From the NCBI GenBank assembly GCA_902771735.1, contig CACXXO010000002.1, forward strand, positions 93,929 to 157,928: a DNA stretch of 64,000 bases, read 5' to 3'. The notes under the pieces were generated by a model. It was not told where the DNA came from, searched no databases, and saw only the letters and a list, made by a program, of their open reading frames with translations. Each line of letters begins with the position of its first letter. The stretch's first letter is position 1. The translations under genes and the position numbers were made by a program. The stretch comes from an uncultured Bacteroidota bacterium. GTDB lineage: Bacteria > Bacteroidota > Bacteroidia > Bacteroidales > P3. Positions 27,407 to 35,910 of the stretch are shown one piece after another.

Positions 27407-28213
27407 AAAAGGCTGTGGCTCATAGGTTTTGCGGTGATGCTTGTGTCGTCGTGCGGCAACAAGATAAACGATGTGCAGTATCTGATGAAGAACTACCGTT
27501 TTGTTGACAGTGTACTGGAGCGGCAGTTGACTGATGCTGTTGAGGCGATGGAGGTGCCGGACAGTGTGATGTTGGTGCTGGCACAGTATGATTACGACTG
27601 GACATCGCAGATAAGATCCGTGGGTATAGGTACATTCCATCCAGAGTATCATTATGGATCGGATATCCGGAGTTGCATGATGCGGATGGACGGTGTGACG
27701 GAAATTGCAGGACACAAATGCCTGGTTTCTATCTACCATTTGCCGTTGGAAGAGACGGCAGGGTCGACATTGGTTACCATCAGGGACAGTCTGGACGATG
27801 AGATCGAGATGCTACAGATGGAGGATAATCATTTCTTTTTCCTGGACACCACGGGACGCGTAGTGGGAGACAGCCCCATCTACGATAAGCTGGAATTCTT
27901 TTTCGACAATGTGTTTACTGTTGTTGAGAACGACCCGGAGTTTCCCGGGGGAGAGGATTCGCTGCAGGCCTTTGTGAATCGCAACCTGCGCAATCCACGA
28001 CAGGTGGAGGGGAAGGTGTATGTAGAGTTTGTCGTTGAACGCACTGGACGACTGACGAACCTCAAGGTGCTGCGGGGTATCGACGAGGAGACCGACGAGG
28101 GAGCTCTGCGTGTGATGCGGATGATGCCCCGATGGGTTCCCGGGCGCCAGCGCAACACTCTTGTCCGCGTGAAGTATTACTATGCCGTCAAGTTTAGACC
28201 TACAGAGAGATGA
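27404..28213 (+). CDS. lipoprotein with TonB C-terminal-like domain
   Basis: 269 residues starting at TTG 27404 (KRLWLIGFAVMLVSSC gives a good lipoprotein signal, cysteine at 17; no ATG fits before it). Residues about 175-265 match the TonB C-terminal fold: PEFPGGEDSLQAFVNRNLRNP, VYVEFVVERTGRL, GALRVMRMMPRWVPGRQ. Unlike a true TonB there is no transmembrane anchor plus proline linker, so it is an envelope lipoprotein using the TonB-C fold. Overlaps the next gene by 4 nt (ATGA). Confidence 0.8.
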   Translation: MKRLWLIGFAVMLVSSCGNKINDVQYLMKNYRFVDSVLERQLTDAVEAMEVPDSVMLVLAQYDYDWTSQIRSVGIGTFHPEYHYGSDIRSCMMRMDGVTEIAGHKCLVSIYHLPLEETAGSTLVTIRDSLDDEIEMLQMEDNHFFFLDTTGRVVGDSPIYDKLEFFFDNVFTVVENDPEFPGGEDSLQAFVNRNLRNPRQVEGKVYVEFVVERTGRLTNLKVLRGIDEETDEGALRVMRMMPRWVPGRQRNTLVRVKYYYAVKFRPTER

Positions 28214-28773
28214 CACACAAGCTGACAACCGAGGAGATGCACCGGCTATCGGTGGAGGAGTTTCGCCAGAGCGAGAAGCTGCCGCTGACGGTGGTGCTGG
28301 ACAATGTGCGGTCGTTGAACAACATCGGGTCGGTGTTCCGCACGAGCGACGCTTTCCGTGTGGAGCACATCGCCCTCTGTGGCATCACGGCTACGCCGCC
28401 GCACCGCGAGATACACAAGACGGCCCTTGGTGCCGAAGAGAGCGTGGAGTGGAGCTACCACGAGGACACGGCCGAATACATTCGCGCTCTCAAGGAGCAG
28501 GGCTACAAGGTGTATGCCGTGGAGCAGGTGGACGACAGCATCAAGCTGGGTACGCAGGCGTCTCGCCTGCATCATGCAACCGGGACGGTTGCGCACCTGG
28601 CCATCATCCTGGGCAACGAGATAGAGGGAGTGCAGGAGGGTCTTCTGCCGCTCTGCGACGGTTGTCTGGAGATACCGCAGTACGGCACCAAGCACTCGCT
28701 CAATGTCAGCTGCGCCGCTGCCATTGTGATATGGGAAATGTTTAAGCAGTTAAGATTTAAGAGTTATGACTAA
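28210..28773 (+). CDS. SpoU/TrmH-family RNA 2'-O-methyltransferase with a repeat-derived insert
   Basis: 187 residues with all three SPOUT motifs: LNNIGSVFRTSDAF, IILGNEIEGV and GTKHSLNVSCAAAIVIWEMF. Probably modifies a tRNA or rRNA ribose; the target is unknown. Between VDDSIKL and AHLAIILGNE it carries GTQASRLHHATGTV, encoded by two adjacent 7-bp-stem hairpins (28554-28592), where homologues I remember go almost directly into the strand. The same GTACnCAGGCG hairpin is intergenic at 40748-40766. The next gene overlaps its end by 8 nt. Confidence 0.9.
   Translation: MTHKLTTEEMHRLSVEEFRQSEKLPLTVVLDNVRSLNNIGSVFRTSDAFRVEHIALCGITATPPHREIHKTALGAEESVEWSYHEDTAEYIRALKEQGYKVYAVEQVDDSIKLGTQASRLHHATGTVAHLAIILGNEIEGVQEGLLPLCDGCLEIPQYGTKHSLNVSCAAAIVIWEMFKQLRFKSYD
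28554..28592. repeat. double hairpin repeat inside the SpoU methylase gene
   Basis: GCAGGCG-TCT-CGCCTGC (28554-28570) and GCAACCG-GGA-CGGTTGC (28576-28592), each a 7-bp perfect stem with a 3-nt loop. It is read in frame as part of GTQASRLHHATGTVA. Confidence 0.88.
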
Positions 28774-29122
28774 AGAAGAACGAACAGAGAAGGCCCGTGC
28801 TCTCCACAAGCAGGGCTGCAACTGCTGCCAGTCGGTGGTGATGGCCTACGCAGACAAGCTGCCCATCGACGCCGATGCCGCCATGAAGGTTGCCGCCCCC
28901 TTCGGTCGCGGTCTTGCGGGAATGAGGGAGGTGTGCGGTTGTGTGAGCGGAATGGCGATGGTTTGCGGTCTCACGGGCCACACTGCCGACGTGCGTGCTT
29001 TGGTGGAGAAATTCCGCACCGAAGAAGGCGACATCGTCTGTGGCAGACTGTTGTCCCAAGGCAAGAAACCCTGCCCCGAGATGGTGGCCGACGCCGCCGG
29101 ACTGCTGGCAGAGGTTCTCTAA
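28766..29122 (+). CDS. C_GCAxxG_C_C family redox-type protein
   Basis: 118 residues. Cysteines at GCNCCQSV, VCGCVSGMAMVCG and CGRLL follow the C_GCAxxG_C_C family pattern (with GCVSG in place of GCAxxG). Members are thought to bind metal or a cluster; the role is unknown. It overlaps the methylase gene by 8 nt and ends 6 nt from the convergent clpC stop. Confidence 0.82.
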   Translation: MTKEERTEKARALHKQGCNCCQSVVMAYADKLPIDADAAMKVAAPFGRGLAGMREVCGCVSGMAMVCGLTGHTADVRALVEKFRTEEGDIVCGRLLSQGKKPCPEMVADAAGLLAEVL

Positions 29123-29128
29123 CCAATC

Positions 29129-31708
29129 TTATTCTCCCTGGGTTGCAGGCTCAGGTGCGAGGGCTTCGTCGAGTTGACGGCTGGTTTCGCCTTTCTCAAT
29201 GTTGAAAAAGACGTGGTCGTCGTCGGCAGTGATTTCAATGGTGTCGCCGGGAAGGATGTCGGCCTTGATGATTTCATCGGCCAAGTCGTCTTCGACGTAG
29301 CGTTGGATGGCGCGTCGCAGAGGACGGGCACCATAGTTCTCGTCCCAACCTTTGGCCACAATGAAGTCTTTGGCTTTCTCGTCCATCCGCACTTCGAAGC
29401 CCATCTTGCGGATACGTTCGAAGAGGCCTCGCAGTTCGATGTCGATAATCTTGTGTATTTCTTCGCGACCCAGAGAGTTGAAGTAGATGATATCGTCGAT
29501 ACGGTTGATGAATTCGGGAGCGAAAGCTTTTTTAAGGCTCTTCTCTATGACATCGCGCTGCATCTGAGACTTCTCGGCCTCGCGGGCGGCGGTGGCGAAT
29601 CCCACGCCGACACCGAAGTCTTTCAGTTGGCGGCTCCCGATGTTAGAGGTCATGATGACGATGGTGTTGCGGAAGTCGACCTTGCGGCCGATGCCGTCGG
29701 TGAGTTGGCCGTCGTCGAGCACCTGTAGCAGCACGTTGAAGACATCAGGGTGAGCCTTCTCAATCTCGTCAAGCAGAACGATACTGTAGGGTTTGCGGCG
29801 TACACGTTCGGTGAGTTGGCCACCTTCTTCGTAGCCCACATATCCCGGAGGCGCTCCGATGAGGCGGCTCACGGCGAACTTCTCCATGTACTCGCTCATG
29901 TCGATGCGTATCATGGCGGCTTCGCTGTCGAAGAGGTATTTGGCCAAAATCTTTGTCAGGTAGGTCTTGCCGACGCCGGTGGGTCCAAGGAAGAGGAAGC
30001 TGCCGATGGGGCGTTTGGGGTCCTTCAGTCCGGCGCGGTTGCGGCGGATGGCTTTGGCAATCTGTGCTATGGCTTCGTCCTGTCCCACAACGCTGCCTTT
30101 CAGTTCTTTCTCCATACTCAGCAGGCGGTTGCTCTCGCTCTCGGCGATGCGTTCCATGGGTACGCCGGTCATCATGGCCACCACAGCGGCTACGTCCTGG
30201 TCGGTAACGGTTACTTGTCGTTCGCGCTCGTCGGCGTCCCATTGGCGTTTCAGATCGGCCAACTTGCCATCGAGGTCGCGTTCTTGGTCGCGCAATTCGG
30301 CGGCCTCACTATAGCGTTTCTCGGCCAGCACACTTTTCTTTCGTTCCGCCACGCGTGCTACTTCCTGCTCGAGGTTGACAATTTCCTCGGGCACCTGCAT
30401 ATTGGCAATATGTACTCGAGCACCAGCCTCGTCGAGGGCATCGATGGCCTTGTCGGGCTGCAGGCGGTCGCTGACGTAGCGTTCGGTGAGTTCCACACAA
30501 GCCTTCAATGCGGCCTCGCTGTAGACCACCAAGTGGTGCTCCTCGTATTTTTCTTTTATGTTAGTCAGGATCTCAAGAGTTTCCTCGGCAGTGGCAGGTT
30601 CCACGAGCACTTTTTGGAAACGTCGTTCGAGGGCGGTGTCCTTTTCGATGTATTGGCGGTATTCGTCCAAGGTGGTGGTGCCTATGCATTGGATGACGCC
30701 GCGAGCCAGGGCGGGCTTGAACATGTTGCTGGCGTCGAGCGAGCCGCTGGCCGATCCTGCCCCCACAATGGTGTGAATCTCGTCAATGAAGATGATGATT
30801 TCAGGATGCTGTTCAAGCTCGTTGATGATAGCTTTCATGCGCTCCTCGAACTGTCCACGATACTTGGTTCCAGCCACCAGCGAGGCCAGGTCGAGACTCA
30901 ACAGGCGTTTGCCATAGAGCGTCCGCGGCACACGCCCTTCGCTAATACGGATAGCAAGGCCTTCGGCAATGGCACTCTTGCCCACACCGCTCTCACCAAT
31001 GAGGATAGGGTTGTTTTTCTTCCTACGGCTGAGAATCTGTGCGATGCGATCCATCTCTTTCTGTCGGCCGATGATGGGGTCGAGTTTACCGTCCTGCGCC
31101 AGTTTGGTGAGATCACGGCCGAATGTCTCCAGGGCCGGAGTACCGTTCTTGCCCTTCCCGTTTTCGGCCTTGCTTTTCCCACTTTCTGTCACCGGGTCGG
31201 CAAAGGCATCGTCGATATCGTCGTCGCTGGTCTGGCTGCTAAAGTCTGTGTTGCCGGTAGGCTCCAAGCCACTATCGCTACGTACAAGTTTAGCAAAGCG
31301 ATCGTAGTCAACACCATCGCGATTCAACATACTGGCCACCAGATTATCGTTTTCCTGCAGCATGGCCAGGATGAGGTGCTCGGTTCGTATGTCGGACGAT
31401 TTGAGTTTGATGCTTTCCAGATAACTCAGTCGCAGTACTTTCTCGGTCTGTCGCAGCATGGGAATTTCACTGTCGGCAGCATAGCGTATGTCGCTCTGTG
31501 CCTGACTCACCTGGTTCTCCAGCCGTTCACGGAAAGCGGCTGTATTGACGCCAAGAGTCGACAACATGGTCATGGCCGAGCACTCGGGCAGACGGGCCAT
31601 GCCAAGGAAAAGGTGTTCAACGCCGATGCCGCCGTTTTTCAGACGGATAGCCTCGTCGCGGCTGAAGGCTATGGCCTTCCTTGTATTATCACTTAGGTTC
31701 GCTTCCAT
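29129..31708 (-). CDS. clpC: ClpC-type AAA+ chaperone of the Clp protease
   Basis: 859 residues. Clp N-domain (1-150), first ATPase domain with GESGVGKSA and the Walker [15 protein letters not shown], a middle/UVR-like coiled coil ([19 protein letters not shown]), and a second ATPase domain with [12 protein letters not shown]. It unfolds substrates for ClpP. Full length. It is divergent from gyrA and the 295-nt gap between them has a promoter for each. Confidence 0.95.
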   Translation of the reverse strand: MEANLSDNTRKAIAFSRDEAIRLKNGGIGVEHLFLGMARLPECSAMTMLSTLGVNTAAFRERLENQVSQAQSDIRYAADSEIPMLRQTEKVLRLSYLESIKLKSSDIRTEHLILAMLQENDNLVASMLNRDGVDYDRFAKLVRSDSGLEPTGNTDFSSQTSDDDIDDAFADPVTESGKSKAENGKGKNGTPALETFGRDLTKLAQDGKLDPIIGRQKEMDRIAQILSRRKKNNPILIGESGVGKSAIAEGLAIRISEGRVPRTLYGKRLLSLDLASLVAGTKYRGQFEERMKAIINELEQHPEIIIFIDEIHTIVGAGSASGSLDASNMFKPALARGVIQCIGTTTLDEYRQYIEKDTALERRFQKVLVEPATAEETLEILTNIKEKYEEHHLVVYSEAALKACVELTERYVSDRLQPDKAIDALDEAGARVHIANMQVPEEIVNLEQEVARVAERKKSVLAEKRYSEAAELRDQERDLDGKLADLKRQWDADERERQVTVTDQDVAAVVAMMTGVPMERIAESESNRLLSMEKELKGSVVGQDEAIAQIAKAIRRNRAGLKDPKRPIGSFLFLGPTGVGKTYLTKILAKYLFDSEAAMIRIDMSEYMEKFAVSRLIGAPPGYVGYEEGGQLTERVRRKPYSIVLLDEIEKAHPDVFNVLLQVLDDGQLTDGIGRKVDFRNTIVIMTSNIGSRQLKDFGVGVGFATAAREAEKSQMQRDVIEKSLKKAFAPEFINRIDDIIYFNSLGREEIHKIIDIELRGLFERIRKMGFEVRMDEKAKDFIVAKGWDENYGARPLRRAIQRYVEDDLADEIIKADILPGDTIEITADDDHVFFNIEKGETSRQLDEALAPEPATQGE

Positions 31709-31727
31709 TGTATAAAATTTCGTGGTG

Positions 31728-31756
31728 CAAAATTACTACTAATATTTTGATTGCAA
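31728..31756 (-). promoter_or_regulatory. clpC promoter
   Basis: Minus strand TAATTTTG (31728-31735) with TTG 18 nt upstream (31754-31756). No CIRCE-like inverted repeat or other heat-shock operator was seen. Confidence 0.6.
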
Positions 31757-31900
31757 CTTTCATGCCAAAGATTATTATCAACATCACAATGTGAATTAGT
31801 GTTTTCTGTCTGTCAGTGGAAACTTGGTGCGACTCATCTTTATAAATGTTCTTGTTCTCCTTCGCATAGAAGATTGTTAATAAAAAAAAAGGAGGTCATA

Positions 31901-31930
31901 TTGCAATGTCGGATTTTTTTCGTATCTTTG
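31901..31930 (+). promoter_or_regulatory. gyrA promoter
   Basis: TTG (31901-31903), 19-nt spacer, TATCTTTG (31923-31930), 73 nt upstream of the gyrA start; the leader is very AT-rich. Confidence 0.65.
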
Positions 31931-32003
31931 TTTTTTAGCATAGAAACATAATATGCATATAATAAATTAGAATACAATAATATATAATAATATTTAACGA
32001 CTG

Positions 32004-34586
32004 ATGGCTTTAGAAAACGACAGAATCAAAAGAGTCGACATAGAGACGACGATGAAAACGGCCTATATCGACTATGCCATGTCGGTCATCGTGGCGAGGG
32101 CTCTGCCCGACGTGCGCGACGGTTTTAAACCGGTGCACCGTCGCATCCTCTATTCGATGAACGAGAACGGCATCCTCTACAACACTCCTACCAAAAAGTC
32201 GGCACGTATAGTGGGTGACGTGATGGGTAAGTACCACCCTCACGGCGACTCGAGCATTTATGGCGCCCTGGTGCGTCTGGCTCAGGACTGGTCAATGCGC
32301 TACACGCTGGTCGACGGACAGGGTAACTTCGGCTCCATCGACGGCGATTCGCCTGCTGCTATGCGTTATACCGAGGCGCGCCTGAAGCAGATAAGCAACG
32401 AGTTGGTGGCAGATATCGACAAGAATACCGTCGACATGGTACCCACCTATGATAACGAGGGCGAGGAACCTTCGGTGCTGCCCGCCAAGATTCCCAACCT
32501 GCTCATTAACGGATCCAACGGTATTGCCGTGGGTATGGCCACAAATATGCCCACACACAACCTCACCGAGGTCCTCGAGGGCTGCATAGCCTATATCGAC
32601 CGGGGTCAATGGAAAGCTGAGTCTGGCAAATGGGAATCGGAAATCACCATCGATGAACTGATGCAATATATCAAGGCTCCCGACTTTCCTCTGGGCGGCA
32701 TCATCTATGGCTACAACGGCGTCAAAGAAGCATACAACACGGGCCGCGGCAGCATCATCATCCGCGCCATCACCGAAATCGAGGAGGATGCGAAAGGCCG
32801 CAACATGATTGTGGCGTCGACCATTCCCTATGGTGTCAACAAGTCCGAGATGATCAAGAAGACCGCCGAGTTGGTAAAGGCTGGCAAGATTGAAGGCATT
32901 ACCGACATCCGCGACGAGAGCGATAAGGATGGCATCCGTGTGGTGTATATGCTTCGCCACGATGTGGTCCCCAACGTCATACTGAACAAGTTGTTCCAAT
33001 TCACCGAACTGCAGAGTAGTTTTGCTGTGAATAACATCGCCCTGGTGCACGGTCGTCCACAACTGTTGAATCTCAAGCAATTGATTCAGTATTTTGTTGA
33101 ACACCGCGAAGAGGTGGTCACCCGCCGCACCCAGTTCGAGATGGACGAGGCCATGAAACGTGCCCACATCCTCGAAGGTCTGCTCCGCGCTATCGACATC
33201 ATCGACGAAATTGTGGCTCTCATCAAGGCCAGCAAGAATCCCGAGGATGCCCGACAGGGACTGATGGACAAGTTTGGTTTCAGCGACCCGCAGAGCCGCG
33301 CCATCGTCGACATGCGTCTCGCACAGCTAACCGGTCTGAACCACCAGAAACTGCAGGACGAATACGACGAGAAGCTGCGCTTCATCGAGCGCTGCAAAGA
33401 GATTCTCGGTGACCACAACGTGCTGATGAGCGTCATCAAAGGCGAATTTGTCGAACTGAAAGAGAAATATGGCGACGAACGTCGTACCATTATTAAATAC
33501 GATGCAGCCGGTTTCCGCATCGAGGACACCATCCCCGACGAGCAGGTGGTTATCACCATCTCGCACAAGGGCTACATCAAGCGTACTCCTCTCACCGAAT
33601 ACCGTACGCAGAGTCGCGGCGGTGTTGGTTCGAAAGGCAGCGCCGTACGTTCGGAAGACTTCGTGGAGCACATTTTCACCTGCACCAACCACAACTACTT
33701 GCTCTTCTTTACCGAAAAGGGACGTTGCTATTGGATGCGTGCCTTTGAAGTGCCTGAGGGCGAGCGTAACACCAAGGGCCGCCCGATCCTCAATGTCATC
33801 AACATCGAGCCCGACGACAAGGTGAAAGCATATGTTAACGTGGAAAGTCTGAGTGACAGCGAGTATGTGGGCAACCACTACATCGTGATGTGCACCAAGA
33901 ACGGCATCGTGAAAAAGACCCCGCTGGAGGCCTACTCGCGTCCGCGTACCAATGGCATCATCGCCATCGGCATCCGCGAGGGAGACGAACTTCTGACGGC
34001 CTGCCTCACCGATGGTGAAAGCTACATGCTTATTGCTTCAAAGAAGGGCAAAGTGATGATATGCCCCGAGAAGGAGTTCAGAGCCATGGGTCGTGGTGCA
34101 TCGGGTGTGAAGGGCATGGACCTCGATGGAAGCGACGATGCCGCTATCGAGATGCTCTGTCTCCCGAGCGAGGAAGAGAACCTGCTGGTGGTTACCGAGC
34201 ATGGCTATGGCAAGCGCTCGGCCCTGAAAGACTACCGCGCCACCGTCCACCGTGGCGGCAAGGGCGTCAAGGCCATGCAGATCACCGAAAAGACTGGCCC
34301 TCTGGTGGCTGTTACCAACGTCACCGACGACCACGACCTGATGATTATCAATCGCAGTGGCATCACCATCCGCATGAAAGTGGCCGACCTGCGAGTTCTC
34401 GGACGCGCCACCCAAGGTGTCAAACTCATAGATCTCCGCGGCAAAGACTATATTGCCTCCATCACCAAAGTCCCGACTGACAACGAGGAGGAGCAGCCTG
34501 CCGAAAACACTGAAGGTGGAGAAAATATTGCCCCTGAAAGCAATAATATCGAAACAAACGATACTAATAATCAAACGGAAGAATAA
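32004..34586 (+). CDS. gyrA: DNA gyrase subunit A
   Basis: The 860-residue breakage-reunion subunit of gyrase. Numbering matches E. coli in the N-terminus: catalytic Y122 in [10 protein letters not shown], and the quinolone region [10 protein letters not shown] with S83 kept and G at 87. The C-terminal beta-pinwheel ends in an acidic tail ([14 protein letters not shown]). A TPR gene follows after 22 nt. Confidence 0.97.
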   Translation: MALENDRIKRVDIETTMKTAYIDYAMSVIVARALPDVRDGFKPVHRRILYSMNENGILYNTPTKKSARIVGDVMGKYHPHGDSSIYGALVRLAQDWSMRYTLVDGQGNFGSIDGDSPAAMRYTEARLKQISNELVADIDKNTVDMVPTYDNEGEEPSVLPAKIPNLLINGSNGIAVGMATNMPTHNLTEVLEGCIAYIDRGQWKAESGKWESEITIDELMQYIKAPDFPLGGIIYGYNGVKEAYNTGRGSIIIRAITEIEEDAKGRNMIVASTIPYGVNKSEMIKKTAELVKAGKIEGITDIRDESDKDGIRVVYMLRHDVVPNVILNKLFQFTELQSSFAVNNIALVHGRPQLLNLKQLIQYFVEHREEVVTRRTQFEMDEAMKRAHILEGLLRAIDIIDEIVALIKASKNPEDARQGLMDKFGFSDPQSRAIVDMRLAQLTGLNHQKLQDEYDEKLRFIERCKEILGDHNVLMSVIKGEFVELKEKYGDERRTIIKYDAAGFRIEDTIPDEQVVITISHKGYIKRTPLTEYRTQSRGGVGSKGSAVRSEDFVEHIFTCTNHNYLLFFTEKGRCYWMRAFEVPEGERNTKGRPILNVINIEPDDKVKAYVNVESLSDSEYVGNHYIVMCTKNGIVKKTPLEAYSRPRTNGIIAIGIREGDELLTACLTDGESYMLIASKKGKVMICPEKEFRAMGRGASGVKGMDLDGSDDAAIEMLCLPSEEENLLVVTEHGYGKRSALKDYRATVHRGGKGVKAMQITEKTGPLVAVTNVTDDHDLMIINRSGITIRMKVADLRVLGRATQGVKLIDLRGKDYIASITKVPTDNEEEQPAENTEGGENIAPESNNIETNDTNNQTEE

Positions 34587-34608
34587 AAACATAAACTTTA
34601 AAAAAGAT

Positions 34609-35844
34609 ATGAAAATGAAAAAGATTGTCATGACTGCGGCTCTCGCCGCTTTCACGCTGGCCGCAAGTGCCCAATCGCTGAACGTCTCGAGCGCTTTCCA
34701 GGATATGCGCAAGGGTTACCTCAACAAGGCAAAGGCTGAAATCGACGCCGCCTGTCTCCATGAGAGTACTAAAGACGATGCAAAGACATGGTGCTACAAA
34801 GCCCTCATCTATTCTCAGATAGGTGGCGACGCCCAGGCCAAGAAACCCAAATACAAAAATCTGGCTCCCGACTGGGCCGAGCAGGCCTACACCGCCGCCC
34901 TCGAGTGCAAACGCCTCGACCAAAAACAGGAATTTGCCCAACAGGTAAACGAAGTGTTTAGTTTCGTCGGCAACGAGTACTACAAACAGGCTTCGACTTT
35001 CTACAATGAGAAGAACTACACCGAATCAATGGCTTTGGCTGAGAAGTCCATCACCTGCTTCAACAACTCCGGCAAAAGCCAGTTTGCTCAGGATGCCATG
35101 TACATTGCCGGTCTGAGTTCTGTGGCCACCCACGACACAGCCAACATCAAGAAGTACTTCAACAACATGATTCGCAAGCGCACCGATATCAACTATGTCT
35201 ATGTCACTCTCTTCGGTATCTATATCGCCGAGAAAGACAATGCGCAAGCCATGAAGGTTGCCAACAACTATGAGAAGAACTGCAAAAACGACTACCGTGC
35301 TTATCTGCTGAGTGCCACGGGCTATCTCCTCGACAAGAACGTCGAAAAAGGCAAGATGAAGATCAATACCGCTCTCGAGATGACCAAAGACTCCGTCAAC
35401 CTCTATCCGGAAGTGCTGGTGCAGTGCGGTACGCTGCTCGATGAGAGCGCTGGCGACTATGAGGCCGCTGAAGCCAAGTACAATGAAAGCCTCACCCTCA
35501 AACCCAATCAGTTTGCCGCCAACTTCGGCTTGGGCAAGATGCTCTACAACCGCGCTGTCGACAAAACTAACGCCGCCAACGCCGTCGACCCCTTCGACGA
35601 AGAGAAAGCCGGCCTCTTCGACAAACTCAACGAGGAAGCCAAAGGCTACTATGGACAGTCCATCACCTACCTTGAAAAATCCGTTTCCTTCATCGACGGC
35701 CTGACCGACGAGAACGCCAAAGCCATGCAGCGTCCCAACCTCATCAATGCCCTCGTCGCACTTGGCAACGCCTATGCACGTGTCGACAAACTTGCTGAGT
35801 CGAAAGCAGCCAAAGATCGCGTCGAGCAGCTCATGAAGCAATAA
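34609..35844 (+). CDS. exported tetratricopeptide-repeat protein
   Basis: 411 residues from ATG 34609. MKMKKIVMTAALAAFTLAASA is a signal peptide; an upstream reading frame overlaps gyrA and is not used. The mature part is helical TPR-like repeats, such as DYEAAEAKYNESLTLKPNQF near residue 285. Probably a periplasmic scaffold. It follows gyrA by 22 nt and is followed by the start-codon hairpin of the TonB-dependent receptor gene. Confidence 0.87.
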   Translation: MKMKKIVMTAALAAFTLAASAQSLNVSSAFQDMRKGYLNKAKAEIDAACLHESTKDDAKTWCYKALIYSQIGGDAQAKKPKYKNLAPDWAEQAYTAALECKRLDQKQEFAQQVNEVFSFVGNEYYKQASTFYNEKNYTESMALAEKSITCFNNSGKSQFAQDAMYIAGLSSVATHDTANIKKYFNNMIRKRTDINYVYVTLFGIYIAEKDNAQAMKVANNYEKNCKNDYRAYLLSATGYLLDKNVEKGKMKINTALEMTKDSVNLYPEVLVQCGTLLDESAGDYEAAEAKYNESLTLKPNQFAANFGLGKMLYNRAVDKTNAANAVDPFDEEKAGLFDKLNEEAKGYYGQSITYLEKSVSFIDGLTDENAKAMQRPNLINALVALGNAYARVDKLAESKAAKDRVEQLMKQ

Positions 35845-35864
35845 ATTTCAGGCAGCTACACAAT

Positions 35865-35910
35865 AAATAAATCGTTTCATTGTTATATATAGCAATGAAA
35901 CGATTTGTTT
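35865..35910 (+). promoter_or_regulatory. hairpin enclosing the start codon of the TonB-dependent receptor gene
   Basis: AAATCGTTTCATTG (35869-35882) is a perfect reverse complement of CAATGAAACGATTT (35893-35906) with a 10-nt AT loop. With a G-U pair it extends to 18 bp (35865-35910). The ATG at 35895-35897 is inside the right arm, and a T-run follows. It could hide the start codon in mRNA, end the upstream TPR transcript, or both. Confidence 0.8.

Noticed and set aside
29750-31696. 648-codon open frame antisense to clpC
   Set aside because: clpC is a clear full-length gene on the other strand; the antisense protein shows no recognisable domain.
31889-31938. AGGAGGT followed by a 10-codon reading frame upstream of gyrA
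   Set aside because: It lies inside the gyrA promoter and starts before the likely transcription start; Shine-Dalgarno use is weak in this phylum.
32240-32270. Quinolone-resistance change in GyrA (residue 87 is Gly)
   Set aside because: Position 87 differs from E. coli naturally in Bacteroidota; S83 is kept, so no resistance claim is made.
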